NCBI GenBank assembly: GCA_023664945.1
Contig: JAMPER010000001.1
Coordinates: forward strand, 716,073 to 777,694
Origin: Alistipes senegalensis
Lineage (GTDB): Bacteria > Pseudomonadota > Gammaproteobacteria > Burkholderiales > Burkholderiaceae_D
Length of the DNA stretch: 61,622 nt
Direction: 5' to 3'
Shown: piece after piece, positions 8,519 through 16,800 of the stretch
Layout of the letters: each line of letters begins with the position of its first letter
Numbering within the stretch: the stretch's first letter is position 1
Position numbers and translations under genes: made by a program
The notes under the pieces: generated by a model
Seen by the model: the letters and a program-made list of their open reading frames with translations, nothing else
Told to the model about the DNA's origin: nothing
Databases searched by the model: none

Positions 8519-9439
8519 TTAAACTCTCATGAAAGTATCAAGCTGTAAGAATGTCATAGCCAATTCTTCTAAACCATCCTCACGCCTGGAAAGATTTATA
8601 TCCAGGTTGACTGGACGAAACATCCCTATATCCTCATACCCGCCCCGGTTGCTTTCCTGCGTGATAAAGGCATGGACCATCTTGATGGTTACCGCGTAAT
8701 CATTCGGCTTGCCAATAGTGCCGTCCCGAGCCGCAACAGCGGCTGTATGGTCTGCAAACCAGCGTTTCAGCGAACCCTCTTTATCGTCAAGCGTTGTAAG
8801 ACGCAGTTCAACGGGGCTGCCTCCCTGCACCATGTCAATTACTGACCCGCCAACTTTGTTTTTATCGCCCTCAATGATGAACGGCGCATATTCAACCTCT
8901 GTTGCAAACAGGTTGAAACGATCAGGCATATTCCTGCCGCCGCCGCTTAAACGGCTGGTAACCTCCAAAAGCCATAGGTTTTTCTTGGCCAGCTCGCTGC
9001 TGAATATTTCTTCGCAGATGCGCTTGGCTTCAGCAGGAGTAATACCGCCCCAAAGAGGCGATTCAGAACCCCAGTAAGCTGCCTGAGAAGCGATATTGCG
9101 GTAAAACCCTGATAAAAACTTGTTCAGGACGCCTGACTGCAACACGCGCATACCGGCAGAATCCCAGTCCCCGCGAATTAAATCGCTTGCGACCCCTGCG
9201 CCAACATTGAGATACCGCTGCGTCTGCAATGGAACATGCTTGTTTATGGCATTCATGGCGGCGTTTACCGCTGCGCTCTGCCCCATTTTGGTTACGGCTT
9301 GTGCGACCTTTCCGCCTCCCATTGCCTGCGCCGCTGTACCGGCGGCACTGCCAAGCGCGGAATTTATGCCCGCCCGTATAGCCCCGAAAAGACCGCCTCC
9401 TCCTGAAATACTGTCTGAAACATTGTTGTAAAGAGACAT
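8519..9439 (-). CDS. tail tube-like baseplate protein (putative)
   Basis: 306 residues with a strong GGAG ribosome-binding site. An N-terminal Gly/Ala-rich segment precedes a beta-rich domain (WLLEVTSRLSGG, RFNLFATEVEYAPFIIEGDK, then PVNLDINLSRREDGLEELAM). This arrangement resembles T4 gp19/gp54-type tube proteins that cap the baseplate and start tube polymerisation. It lies between the portal and the tape-measure candidate. Its C-terminal domain recalls the 280-residue protein at 29082-29924. Assignment is by fold impression and context. Confidence 0.4.
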   Translation of the reverse strand: MSLYNNVSDSISGGGGLFGAIRAGINSALGSAAGTAAQAMGGGKVAQAVTKMGQSAAVNAAMNAINKHVPLQTQRYLNVGAGVASDLIRGDWDSAGMRVLQSGVLNKFLSGFYRNIASQAAYWGSESPLWGGITPAEAKRICEEIFSSELAKKNLWLLEVTSRLSGGGRNMPDRFNLFATEVEYAPFIIEGDKNKVGGSVIDMVQGGSPVELRLTTLDDKEGSLKRWFADHTAAVAARDGTIGKPNDYAVTIKMVHAFITQESNRGGYEDIGMFRPVNLDINLSRREDGLEELAMTFLQLDTFMRV

Positions 9440-9450
9440 GCTGCGCTCCT

Positions 9451-10995
9451 TTAGAAGCCGCCGGCCTCAGCGCCCTCATCAGCCGGCTTAACGTCAACAA
9501 TGGCCGAATACAGTTTTGCCTGGTCTTCATCCAGCATCATGGTTTTTGCCAGAAATTCGGCCACCATATCCTTGCTTGCTCCCATATCTTTTAGCGACTG
9601 CATGGCCTGAACCAGCAGCAGGCCGCCGTTCATTGCATCAGCCCGGGTGCGCTGCTTTTCCGCTTCAAGCGCCGAAATGGAGCCGTAGAAACTGATTTCC
9701 CACGGACGCTCGCTCGGATGAAAAACAACTCCGTAGCGTTTGTATGTGTGAATATCAATAACGTGATAAAAGAAGTCCGCCAGCGCAACGCGAATCACAC
9801 GCGCGCGCTCTGCTGCCTGAGCTGAAACACGAAAAAACCCGCCCTCGCCCAAACCGCCGGAAAGCTGGTCTGCAAAGCCGAGCATGGATAGGTCAACACC
9901 GATAGCGCCTGCCAAAAGCCGTGCGTGAAGCAGAACATCCTCAATGCTGATTGTTGCTGTTCTGCCTGCACCAAAGCCCGGGCTGATATTGGCAACCTGT
10001 TTTTCGTTGAAAACCGGAATGATATGGCGGATTCGCTCCATGATCGGCCGACCGTGTTTTACTGCCTGCTCCGCATACCGCTTCGATGACTTAAGCATCG
10101 TGGTGACCGATTCCATATAACGCTTGCGCTGTTCATTTGTCATGGTTTCCAGATTGACAGTCAGCATCTGCTCATCAATGGAATCCATCCAGCGCTGCCC
10201 GACAAGGCCGAGCAAGGACGCGGTCAGATTGTCATAAGGCTCTTCTGCGTTATACAAAAATGAACCGCCAATCATGCTGGGCATAATCGGCAATTCGTTT
10301 ATATCATCCTCTGTCAGCGCTACCTTAAGAGACTTTTCAACCACGCCGAATTGCGGAATCCACTGCGTGCGCGGCATTTTCAGGCGGCCAAGCTGGGAAA
10401 TATCCAGCCGCTCGAAATTGCGCTCCCCAACGGAAACGGCAAAACCAACCGTCCGGCTGCCTCTTTCAAAAGGCTGAACCAGTTGAGGCCGTACCATTTC
10501 ATCCGGGTTTAAGTCTATAACGCCTGTTTTATCAGAATAGATGCGGGCATAGGCGTCGCCATAGGCAGCGCCGACATAGGCCATCTGAAAGGCTATTTTG
10601 TTGAATAACGAAGCAAGCGATTCTGAAACTTCATCGGCGATGGCCGCCAGCTTTTTATCCTCTTTCGCCTTTGCTTTTTTTTCTACGAACACCAGTTCGC
10701 CGTTGGTTTCATGGCCGCCCAAAGCAGACGTGACAAGCAGCTGCAAGGCGCTTGATATAATCGGGTCGCCCTCCATGCGTGACCATTTTTCGTAAATTAT
10801 CTGCCTTGACCTTGCGCCGCGAAGCCCGTTCCCTAAAAGAGAGGCTATCGTTGTAGTACCCGCGCCATACAGGTACATGTCAGCCTGGGTAATTTCCTTG
10901 ACCGGTGTGATATTTTCAGACGCCCACTGCCTGGGCGCCCAGCCAATCTTTTGAAGAAACCGGTTGAACCGGCTATTTTTTGCGGTATCGTCCAT
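9451..10995 (-). CDS. portal protein
   Basis: 514 residues. The N-terminal region (MYLYGAGTTTIASLLGNGLR and KWSRMEGDPIISSALQLLVT), central KQV..ISPGFGAGRTATISIE and LLAGAIGVDLSMLGFADQLS, and the C-terminal helical clip match large contractile-phage portal proteins. The dodecameric ring is the DNA gate of the head, docks terminase and later joins the tail. It is separated from the capsid gene by about 22 kb, because tail genes and the antirestriction block intervene, an unusual arrangement for a portal. Confidence 0.75.
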   Translation of the reverse strand: MDDTAKNSRFNRFLQKIGWAPRQWASENITPVKEITQADMYLYGAGTTTIASLLGNGLRGARSRQIIYEKWSRMEGDPIISSALQLLVTSALGGHETNGELVFVEKKAKAKEDKKLAAIADEVSESLASLFNKIAFQMAYVGAAYGDAYARIYSDKTGVIDLNPDEMVRPQLVQPFERGSRTVGFAVSVGERNFERLDISQLGRLKMPRTQWIPQFGVVEKSLKVALTEDDINELPIMPSMIGGSFLYNAEEPYDNLTASLLGLVGQRWMDSIDEQMLTVNLETMTNEQRKRYMESVTTMLKSSKRYAEQAVKHGRPIMERIRHIIPVFNEKQVANISPGFGAGRTATISIEDVLLHARLLAGAIGVDLSMLGFADQLSGGLGEGGFFRVSAQAAERARVIRVALADFFYHVIDIHTYKRYGVVFHPSERPWEISFYGSISALEAEKQRTRADAMNGGLLLVQAMQSLKDMGASKDMVAEFLAKTMMLDEDQAKLYSAIVDVKPADEGAEAGGF

Positions 10996-11040
10996 GCAGG
11001 AAGTTTGCTACAGGCAATACCGCAATTTTTAAGGCGTTTT

Positions 11041-11198
11041 CCGATAAAACGTCCCTGGACTGGCGTTTAAGTTTTTTCGTGAGCTTCTGTTGGATGGCTG
11101 CTGTCTGATGATCACAGACAGGAAACTGCCGGGAGTTTCCCGGCAGTTTCCTGTTTGAAGTTCCAGTAACGTCCAAGTTTTCTGTATTACTGAAATGA
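11041..11198 (-). other. recombination scar made of fragments of other prophage genes
   Basis: Between the portal and the BrnA-like gene. The minus strand at about 11045-11105 encodes AAIQQKLTKKLKRQSRDVL, a copy of the C-terminus of the BRO protein at 12374-13105 (PAIQKKLTLKLKRQVIL). About 11163-11195 encodes FSNTENLDVTG, matching FSNTENLGVTG near the end of the gene at 45291-46004. A perfect hairpin (11118-11154) lies between the two fragments. No intact gene is present. Confidence 0.6.
11118..11154. repeat. perfect 17-bp-arm hairpin, related to the one at 59037
   Basis: Arms ACAGGAAACTGCCGGGA and its exact complement are separated by a 3-base loop. The same core (CAGGAACTGCCGG and its complement) recurs at 59037-59071 after an antirepressor gene. 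It could act as a transcription terminator or as a mobile palindrome left by recombination. Confidence 0.7.
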
Positions 11199-11510
11199 TT
11201 ATAATTTACTTAAGTCCTGACCGGAATGGATAACGTTTTTCAGGGCCGCATTGATTCTGGTTTGCCAGCCTACGCCGGTTTCCCTGAACAGATTCAGGGT
11301 TTCCTTGTCAATGCGCAAGGTCACCTGCTCTTTGTTTCCAGAACCAACAGGGCGGCCTCGCATTTTGAAAGGCCGCATTTCCCTGATTTCTTCTTCTGTC
11401 AATTCATAAGTATCCGGATCTGCTGCAATTCCGGCATTGATTGCAGCCTCTTCTTCGGGCGTATTAAGGCGAAGAACCCTCTCCGATTTGGTTTTAATGG
11501 TTTTCCCCAT
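11199..11510 (-). CDS. BrnA-like antitoxin without a partner toxin
   Basis: 103 residues from MGKTIKTKSERVLRLNTPEE, preceded by a GGGAG site. The C-terminal part (RGRPVGSGNKEQVTLRIDKE, then VGWQTRINAALKNVI) is the BrnA ribbon-helix-helix-like domain that binds the operator and the toxin. The usual BrnT RelE-fold toxin is absent: the next gene upstream is HicB. It may be a decayed module or an anti-addiction orphan. It probably shares the hicAB promoter at 12.2 kb. Confidence 0.7.
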   Translation of the reverse strand: MGKTIKTKSERVLRLNTPEEEAAINAGIAADPDTYELTEEEIREMRPFKMRGRPVGSGNKEQVTLRIDKETLNLFRETGVGWQTRINAALKNVIHSGQDLSKL

Positions 11511-11577
11511 AGTATTTTTTCTCCCGGTCGTTTGCTTTTCTGATCTCCTTTGTAAAAGTAAAAGAGAAGATAACAAC

Positions 11578-11979
11578 TCACATATGAAGCTGTGCTTTTA
11601 ATGCTTCCTGCAAGACTTGAGAAAAATTGATGTTATGCTCCATTGCCAGAGCGTTGAGCCATGCCGGAAGTGTCACGGTTCTGCTGACAGAACGTGTTAT
11701 CTGCGCCTGCCGTATGGAAGGCATATAGACATCAATCAGGATAGTGCGTTGGTTGTCTGCAACCTTCAAAGAATTGAGAGAAGATGGCAGAGGGATGTTT
11801 TCTCCGTCTTCCTCAAGTCCGTGGAGGACGCATCCAAGCAACTCACGGGCAGACAGAAGCGCATCTGATTCATCCTCTCCGCTTGTTGCAACATCCAAGT
11901 CGGGAAAGAGAATTGAAATTTCCTTCCCATCCTCATACGTGAAGATGGCCGGATAAAAATAACGTTCGGTTTTTTTCAT
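11578..11979 (-). CDS. hicB: HicB-like antitoxin
   Basis: 133 residues with a GAGGAGG ribosome-binding site. The N-terminal half (YFYPAIFTYEDGKEISILFP and DLDVATSGEDESDALLSARE) is the HicB partial RNase-H-like fold that blocks HicA. The C-terminal part (SRTVTLPAWLNALAMEHNIN) is a ribbon-helix-helix DNA-binding domain for autoregulation. It follows the HicA gene by 15 bp in one operon, the normal hicA-hicB order. Confidence 0.85.
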   Translation of the reverse strand: MKKTERYFYPAIFTYEDGKEISILFPDLDVATSGEDESDALLSARELLGCVLHGLEEDGENIPLPSSLNSLKVADNQRTILIDVYMPSIRQAQITRSVSRTVTLPAWLNALAMEHNINFSQVLQEALKAQLHM

Positions 11980-11994
11980 AAAACCTCCTCGACA

Positions 11995-12192
11995 TTATCG
12001 AAATTTAAGCCCGGATTGCCGTTCAATACTTTTTAACGTTTCGAGCGGAATATCTTTATCCGGGTGTTTGACTGTCGTACGACCTTTCTTTTCCGGATGT
12101 TTGAACTGGCAATGACTACCTACTGTATTGACCTTGTACCATCCGTCAGCAAGCAACATTTTGATAACTTCATTCGATGAGTAGCTTTTCAT
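11995..12192 (-). CDS. hicA: HicA-like mRNA interferase toxin
   Basis: About 65 residues from MKSYSSNEVIKMLLADGWY, with a GAAAGG ribosome-binding site. It is a dsRBD-like fold: the G-W-[YF] motif is followed by VGSHCQFKHPEKKGRTTVKH, with the catalytic histidine in GSHCQF, and ends with LKSIERQSGLKFR. This is typical HicA, which cleaves mRNA independently of ribosomes. Transcribed first in its operon from the palindromic promoter region at 12220-12245. Confidence 0.88.
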   Translation of the reverse strand: MKSYSSNEVIKMLLADGWYKVNTVGSHCQFKHPEKKGRTTVKHPDKDIPLETLKSIERQSGLKFR

Positions 12193-12219
12193 GGCCGCCT
12201 TTCTTCTTTTTCTGTTATT

Positions 12220-12245
12220 ATAACACATATTTTTATATGTGTTAT
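12220..12245 (-). promoter_or_regulatory. hicAB operator/promoter palindrome
   Basis: An 11-bp perfect inverted repeat (ATAACACATAT / ATATGTGTTAT with a TTTT centre) sits 28 bp upstream of the HicA start. On the minus strand it contains a TATAAT-like -10. It is the expected HicB ribbon-helix-helix binding site. Confidence 0.65.
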
Positions 12246-12373
12246 ATGTTCAGTTTCCGGCTTCAACGATTCCTGCCTGTTGCAGTCTGTCGGTAATGGC
12301 TGTCATGGTTTTGTGGTTTCTCCAAAGAAAACAGGATCGCCCCGCTTTTGGCAGGGCTTTATGGTTTACGCTT

Positions 12374-13105
12374 CTACTTCTTCCTTGTCTCATCCGCCAA
12401 CGCCAGCCAATCCACCTTGGGAGGGAGAATCACCTGACGTTTCAGCTTGAGCGTGAGTTTTTTCTGAATGGCGGGCGTCCACGGTGTGCCGTCGCCGAGG
12501 CATTCTTTTTCGAACCATGCTTTGAGATCACACATGAAATGAACAAATTCGCGGTATGCCTCTCTTTTGGAGGCGATCAGTTGTTTTGCGAGCGGGAAAA
12601 ACTCTTGTGGAATGTGTTTGACTTTTGCAACCTGAAAGGCAACACGCATGTGGTTATAAATCCACTGTTCTTCCAGACCGAGCCATCCACATGTGATGCT
12701 AGCGACATCGGCTCTCAGTTCCCGTGCCTGTTCAGGTGTTATAGCAGGACGCATGGCCGGGGCATGGATGTACGCGCCGGTTTTGCGGATGGCGGGCAGG
12801 ACTTCTTCACAAATCCATTTTCTGAACGACTTGGCAATCACAGAACGGCTTCGCATCATAACGAAATAGAGTTGCGGCTCGGTGATGAATGTTGCTTCCA
12901 ACAGGCGGTTTTGCGTGCTTTCAACAACCCCTACGTTTAATGTAGGGGTTCCAAATTCATCTTTAATCTGGTTCGCTGTATGAGATGGGTTTCTCAACTC
13001 AAGACAATCACATACATCAGCCAAGCAGAAATTTATCTCGTTATTGATAACCGAAGTCCGAACAAATTTTTCCTTAAATTTGAATTGAGCGAGTGAATTA
13101 GCCAT
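12374..13105 (-). CDS. BRO-family antirepressor
   Basis: 243 residues from MANSLAQFKFKEKFVRTSVI. The start is fixed by an AACGGAGG ribosome-binding site that is also the target of the upstream RNA. The BRO-N domain (about 10-120) has FCLADVCDCLELRNPSHTAN and FITEPQLYFVMMRSRSVIAK, then FRKWICEEVLPAIRKTGAYI. The C-terminal helical half resembles other prophage antirepressors. It would bind a phage repressor or DNA to trigger induction. The open frame extends upstream through the RNA cassette, but that part is not protein (see the ncRNA entry). Confidence 0.8.
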   Translation of the reverse strand: MANSLAQFKFKEKFVRTSVINNEINFCLADVCDCLELRNPSHTANQIKDEFGTPTLNVGVVESTQNRLLEATFITEPQLYFVMMRSRSVIAKSFRKWICEEVLPAIRKTGAYIHAPAMRPAITPEQARELRADVASITCGWLGLEEQWIYNHMRVAFQVAKVKHIPQEFFPLAKQLIASKREAYREFVHFMCDLKAWFEKECLGDGTPWTPAIQKKLTLKLKRQVILPPKVDWLALADETRKK

Positions 13106-13120
13106 TTTGGCCTCCGTTGA

Positions 13121-13231
13121 TTTGAGAGAGGCCGCCTTTGTGCGGGCGGTCGGGCGCACTCTCGGCATCAACGAAGCCGCGTCCGGATTTCCCCTTGCGG
13201 GTATTGTATGTCCGGTCTCTACCCCGACCAG
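13121..13231 (-). ncRNA. C4 antisense RNA-like element, cassette 1
   Basis: The core runs from CTGGTCGGGGTAGAGACCGG through GCCCGCACAAAGGCGGCCTC, the conserved signature of C4 antisense RNAs that control the ant gene in phages P1/P7. A CGGC/GCCG hairpin displays the loop TTCGTTGAT (13167-13175), which pairs with ATCAACGGAG in the ribosome-binding site of the BRO gene (13112-13121), 10 contiguous pairs including one G-U. It is more than 90% identical to cassette 2 except in this loop and its target. Confidence 0.82.
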
Positions 13232-13270
13232 TGATGGATATAACCTGCGCGCAGCATGGCACGCAGGCAT

Positions 13271-13357
13271 AAAAAAAGCCGCAGACTGACGGGGCGGTTT
13301 GACCGCTGTAGCTATAGAGAGGCTTTCAGCATATCCCGCCAGCAGGTGTTTTGTCAA
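13271..13357 (-). promoter_or_regulatory. promoter and attenuator of RNA cassette 1
   Basis: -35 TTGACA (13357-13352), an 18-bp spacer and -10 TATGCT (13333-13328). Downstream are a GCGGT-CAA-ACCGC hairpin (13294-13306) and an overlapping alternative CCGC...GCGG stem running into seven U's (13271-13277). The layout is shared by all four cassettes, although the terminator stem here is short. Confidence 0.6.
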
Positions 13358-13422
13358 ATGCTCATGGCTTAAGCATTATTTGGGATATAAATGGAAATTT
13401 TCAGTTATGAAGTCCGTTTTCC

Positions 13423-13830
13423 CTATTCCATATCCTGGTCAAACAGCTCCCAAAAACCCGGCTCTTCGGCATCAAGTAGAAACCGGTTGGTGTACCGGAT
13501 ATTCCGTTTCAGGTAATCTGTGCGAAATTCGTCGGCCATAATCAATGTTTCTTCGTCGGTATCGCCGCAATATATCCTGCGGATATTTTCCTCAGTCGTG
13601 TCGCCAAGCTCAAAACCGGCCTTTTTCAGCACTTCCTTGACAGCCCACCAGTACGGGCCGTAATCACGGTAGCGTTTTTTGTCCTGCTTTAACCGGAACA
13701 TAAAAACATCGTTCACCCAGAATCCAAGCGCGTCAGAAATACCCCTGTTTTCTTTCAGGTTTTTCTTTGCCTCAGCAACACGCCGCCTGATTGATTCTTT
13801 GTCAAACAGGTATTCGGTGTAATTCTTCAT
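13423..13830 (-). CDS. conserved hypothetical protein downstream of the methylase-helicase
   Basis: 135 residues, acidic, with a TAAGGAG ribosome-binding site. It contains WVNDVFMFRLKQDKKRYRDY and NRFLLDAEEPGFWELFDQDM. No family is recognised. It lies 12 bp after the giant DarB-like gene and is probably co-transcribed with it, so it may belong to the antirestriction block. No signal peptide or membrane segment is visible. Confidence 0.6.
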   Translation of the reverse strand: MKNYTEYLFDKESIRRRVAEAKKNLKENRGISDALGFWVNDVFMFRLKQDKKRYRDYGPYWWAVKEVLKKAGFELGDTTEENIRRIYCGDTDEETLIMADEFRTDYLKRNIRYTNRFLLDAEEPGFWELFDQDME

Positions 13831-13842
13831 TCGTCTAACTCC

Positions 13843-16800
13843 TTAAAAACGTTTCGTTGCATCTACAAGATAAAGTTCTCTTGCGGCGCTTTTATAGCTT
13901 TCAACCAGCTTGTCCCACGCTTTCCTACGCACATTCCAGACTTTGTTGTCGCTGTCCCACAAGCAGGGAGAGCCGACAAACGATGCCGCCGCTTTAATCG
14001 ACCGGAACCAGTCTCTTGTGCGCCCGGTAATGCCGACAGGCTTTTCAGGGTCAAGCTGAGTATCGGATGCTCCGGATTCTTTTGCGGCCTCTGCGGCGGC
14101 GCTTTTTAAGCCCCACGGCAAATCGTCATACCCAAAGTCAGAAGAAGCCCAGTCAAACCACGGTGTGCTGTTTTTCACGAAAGCAAGAGCCTGCTCCATG
14201 ATTTCACTATTAGTGCCGCCGGCAATAGCTGCTTTAAGGTCTGCAAGGACGATAGATCTTTCAATCAGTTTATACAGGTCAGGTCTGTATTCAAAATCGC
14301 CGGAAGTTAGCTTCATGTTATGCGCAGCAGCATAGTCGCGCAAACCGATCAACTCCTCATCTGTCATGCCGGATTGGCCTTTTACTACCTCAACATCCGA
14401 TTTAACAATGAATACACCTCTCCTTGTGTCATGCCCGCTGATGATTTTCTTCTGCTCATCGGAAATCTTGCGTTTAACCTCTGAATTTTCAATGCCTTCC
14501 GGTCTGAAAACATACGGGAAATAAGGCGCTGGCAAGCGGTAGGAGTAACTGTATGCAGCCATTATTTCCGTTTTACGTCGCTGAGCGACTTCCGGGATGA
14601 TTTCACTGAAAACATTTTCAACCCGCCCTTTTTCGGCCAGCATATCCTCAATTTCGGCGGCTTTGGTGATGCAGGCATCATAACCGTCCATCCCCGGGCA
14701 GATAAATTCAGCCGTTTTAATGTCTTCAGTATTGAAGCGTCGCGCAAGGAGCTCCCCGTTGTTAAGAATATACCCTTTTGCGTCAGGGCCGTTTCTGCCA
14801 AACAAGGAATCTGCGATGGCTAAAACGCCGTCCTTGAGGAAGAAGGTGCCTTTAACCAGCGGTTTGCCCTCAAACATCCTGCCTTCTTTGTTGACAATGG
14901 CTTCAGCAATATTGGCGGGGTAAGCCCCTTCGGCATCAGCGCTTTGCGTAAAGGAAGCCTGATTTTCTTCAATCATGCCTTTAGCTACGTCAACTTCATA
15001 CTGCCAGTCGTTGTATATCGGGCTTCCCTCAGACACGTTGAATGTGAACCTGCCGTAAGACTCTGTCACCATTTTTTCAACATCGCCGGCGTTAACCTTT
15101 TGTCTGGCGTTTCTGGCACTTTCGTTTTTCTGCCGGATGTAATCAAAGAAGCGTCCGAGATTAACCGGTTTTTCAACAGAACCCGTACCCGGCTCCCAAT
15201 AACTTTCAGTAACAACGATTGATTGCTCAATCTGCTTGCGCTTTTCATTGATTTCATCCTGAATAACTTCCAGCTGGTTCTTATAGTTCCGGATAGCTGA
15301 TTCATTCAGTTTCTGGTCAGGTTTCTCAACTCTTGCTTTTAGTTTCGCGGCCTCATTTTCTTTTGCAAAGAGCGTGGAAATCCGCGTGGAAAGAAGCGGC
15401 AAGGCTGTTTTATTCAGCTCGAGGAAACGTTTTTGCGCAACAATGGTTTCCAGGTTGGTGCGCTGATTGAAACGGTTGTTTTCAGCCCGTTTTTCAGCTT
15501 CAGCGGCGGCACCCTCTTCCTGCGCTTTCTTGATGGCATCATCATCGCCGATGCAGTTGGCCAGCATCTGGAGTTTTTCGTTATCAATACAGCTGTCAAC
15601 ATCCACTCTGCCAATGCCGTTTACATCCATCACTTTTTCAATCCATTCGGACTTTTTGTTTACCATCGTCCGCTTGGCTTCATCAAACGTTCCCTCAGCG
15701 TCGTAATAGTAAACATTGATCCGTGCTGTCATGTTCCCTTGGCGTACGCCACGTCCGTTTCTCTGCTCCAGGCTGTCTGGCGTCCAGCCGATGGTAAGGT
15801 GGTGGATAGCCTGAGTGCCTTTTTGCAGGTTGATACCGACTTCGGCCTTTTCGTTGGCAATAATAACCTGGTATTTATTGTCGCTGCCGCTGGCATTAAA
15901 GCCGTCCTGAACCGCCTGGATTTCTTCAGGGGAATCGTTGGTCTTGCCTGTAACAATGGCAACCTTGCCGGACGAAACGCCGGCCCTCTTGGCCAGCAGG
16001 CGTTTAATCTTGTTGTGCAGCGGCAGAATGTCGCAGAAAATAATTTGTTTGACGATAGGCAGTTTTTTGCCGTCTGAACCGATGCCGCGCGGGTTTGCCA
16101 TCTCATCCTTGAAGTTTTCAAGCATGGCGGCCAGCTTCGGCGGAACAGATACATCCAAATCCAGGCCGAGGCTGTCGGCAATTTTTTCAAATGCTGTCTG
16201 CACATCCGGATCCATCGAATCGACAGCGATACTCCCCTCGCTGATGATTCTTGCCTGTACCGCGATTTTCTTAATCTCTACTTCACGGCCTGTGCCGGCA
16301 TCTTTAATCAACTCGCTTCCGACAATGGCTGATTCTTCGGTCATAGGGCCGGGACGCGGCCTCTTTTCAATAAACCGCTTGGCATTAAACTGCCTAATAG
16401 CGGCTTCTGCCTTGTCTTTCTGCGGTTTAATGAAATTGTAGAAAGTTGCCCGCGAATCCAGCTCAGGATCCGCTATCAGGTACGTCATTTTGTTAATCAG
16501 ATTAAACGGATGGCCAATCAGCTTAATGTCCTCGCCAAAATGCTCTGCCACCCACTCATAATCTTCCTTATTGCCTCTGTTCGGCTTTTTCATTAACTCG
16601 TCAATGGCGTATCGGAAAGCGCCTTTGTAGCGTTTCAGCTGGTCAACGACAGCAGGCGGCAGGGTAACGCGCGTTGCCTTTTCTTCTTTTTCCGGCGCAA
16701 CAATCTGCGCGCCGACGCTTTGCGCCGTCCGCGCTGTGTACACATCGCCTATGGCTTTGCGTAACACATCGGTATTATCCAGTCCTGTAAACACGTCTGT

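Noticed and set aside
13106-13357. N-terminal extension of the BRO gene frame (84 codons)
   Set aside because: The extension is the C4-like RNA, promoter and attenuator. The true start has a strong ribosome-binding site at 13105.
15433-16077. Several plus-strand frames of 100-240 codons opposite the giant methylase-helicase and the 903-codon gene
   Set aside because: All are antisense shadows of strongly supported genes and have no ribosome-binding sites or recognisable domains.
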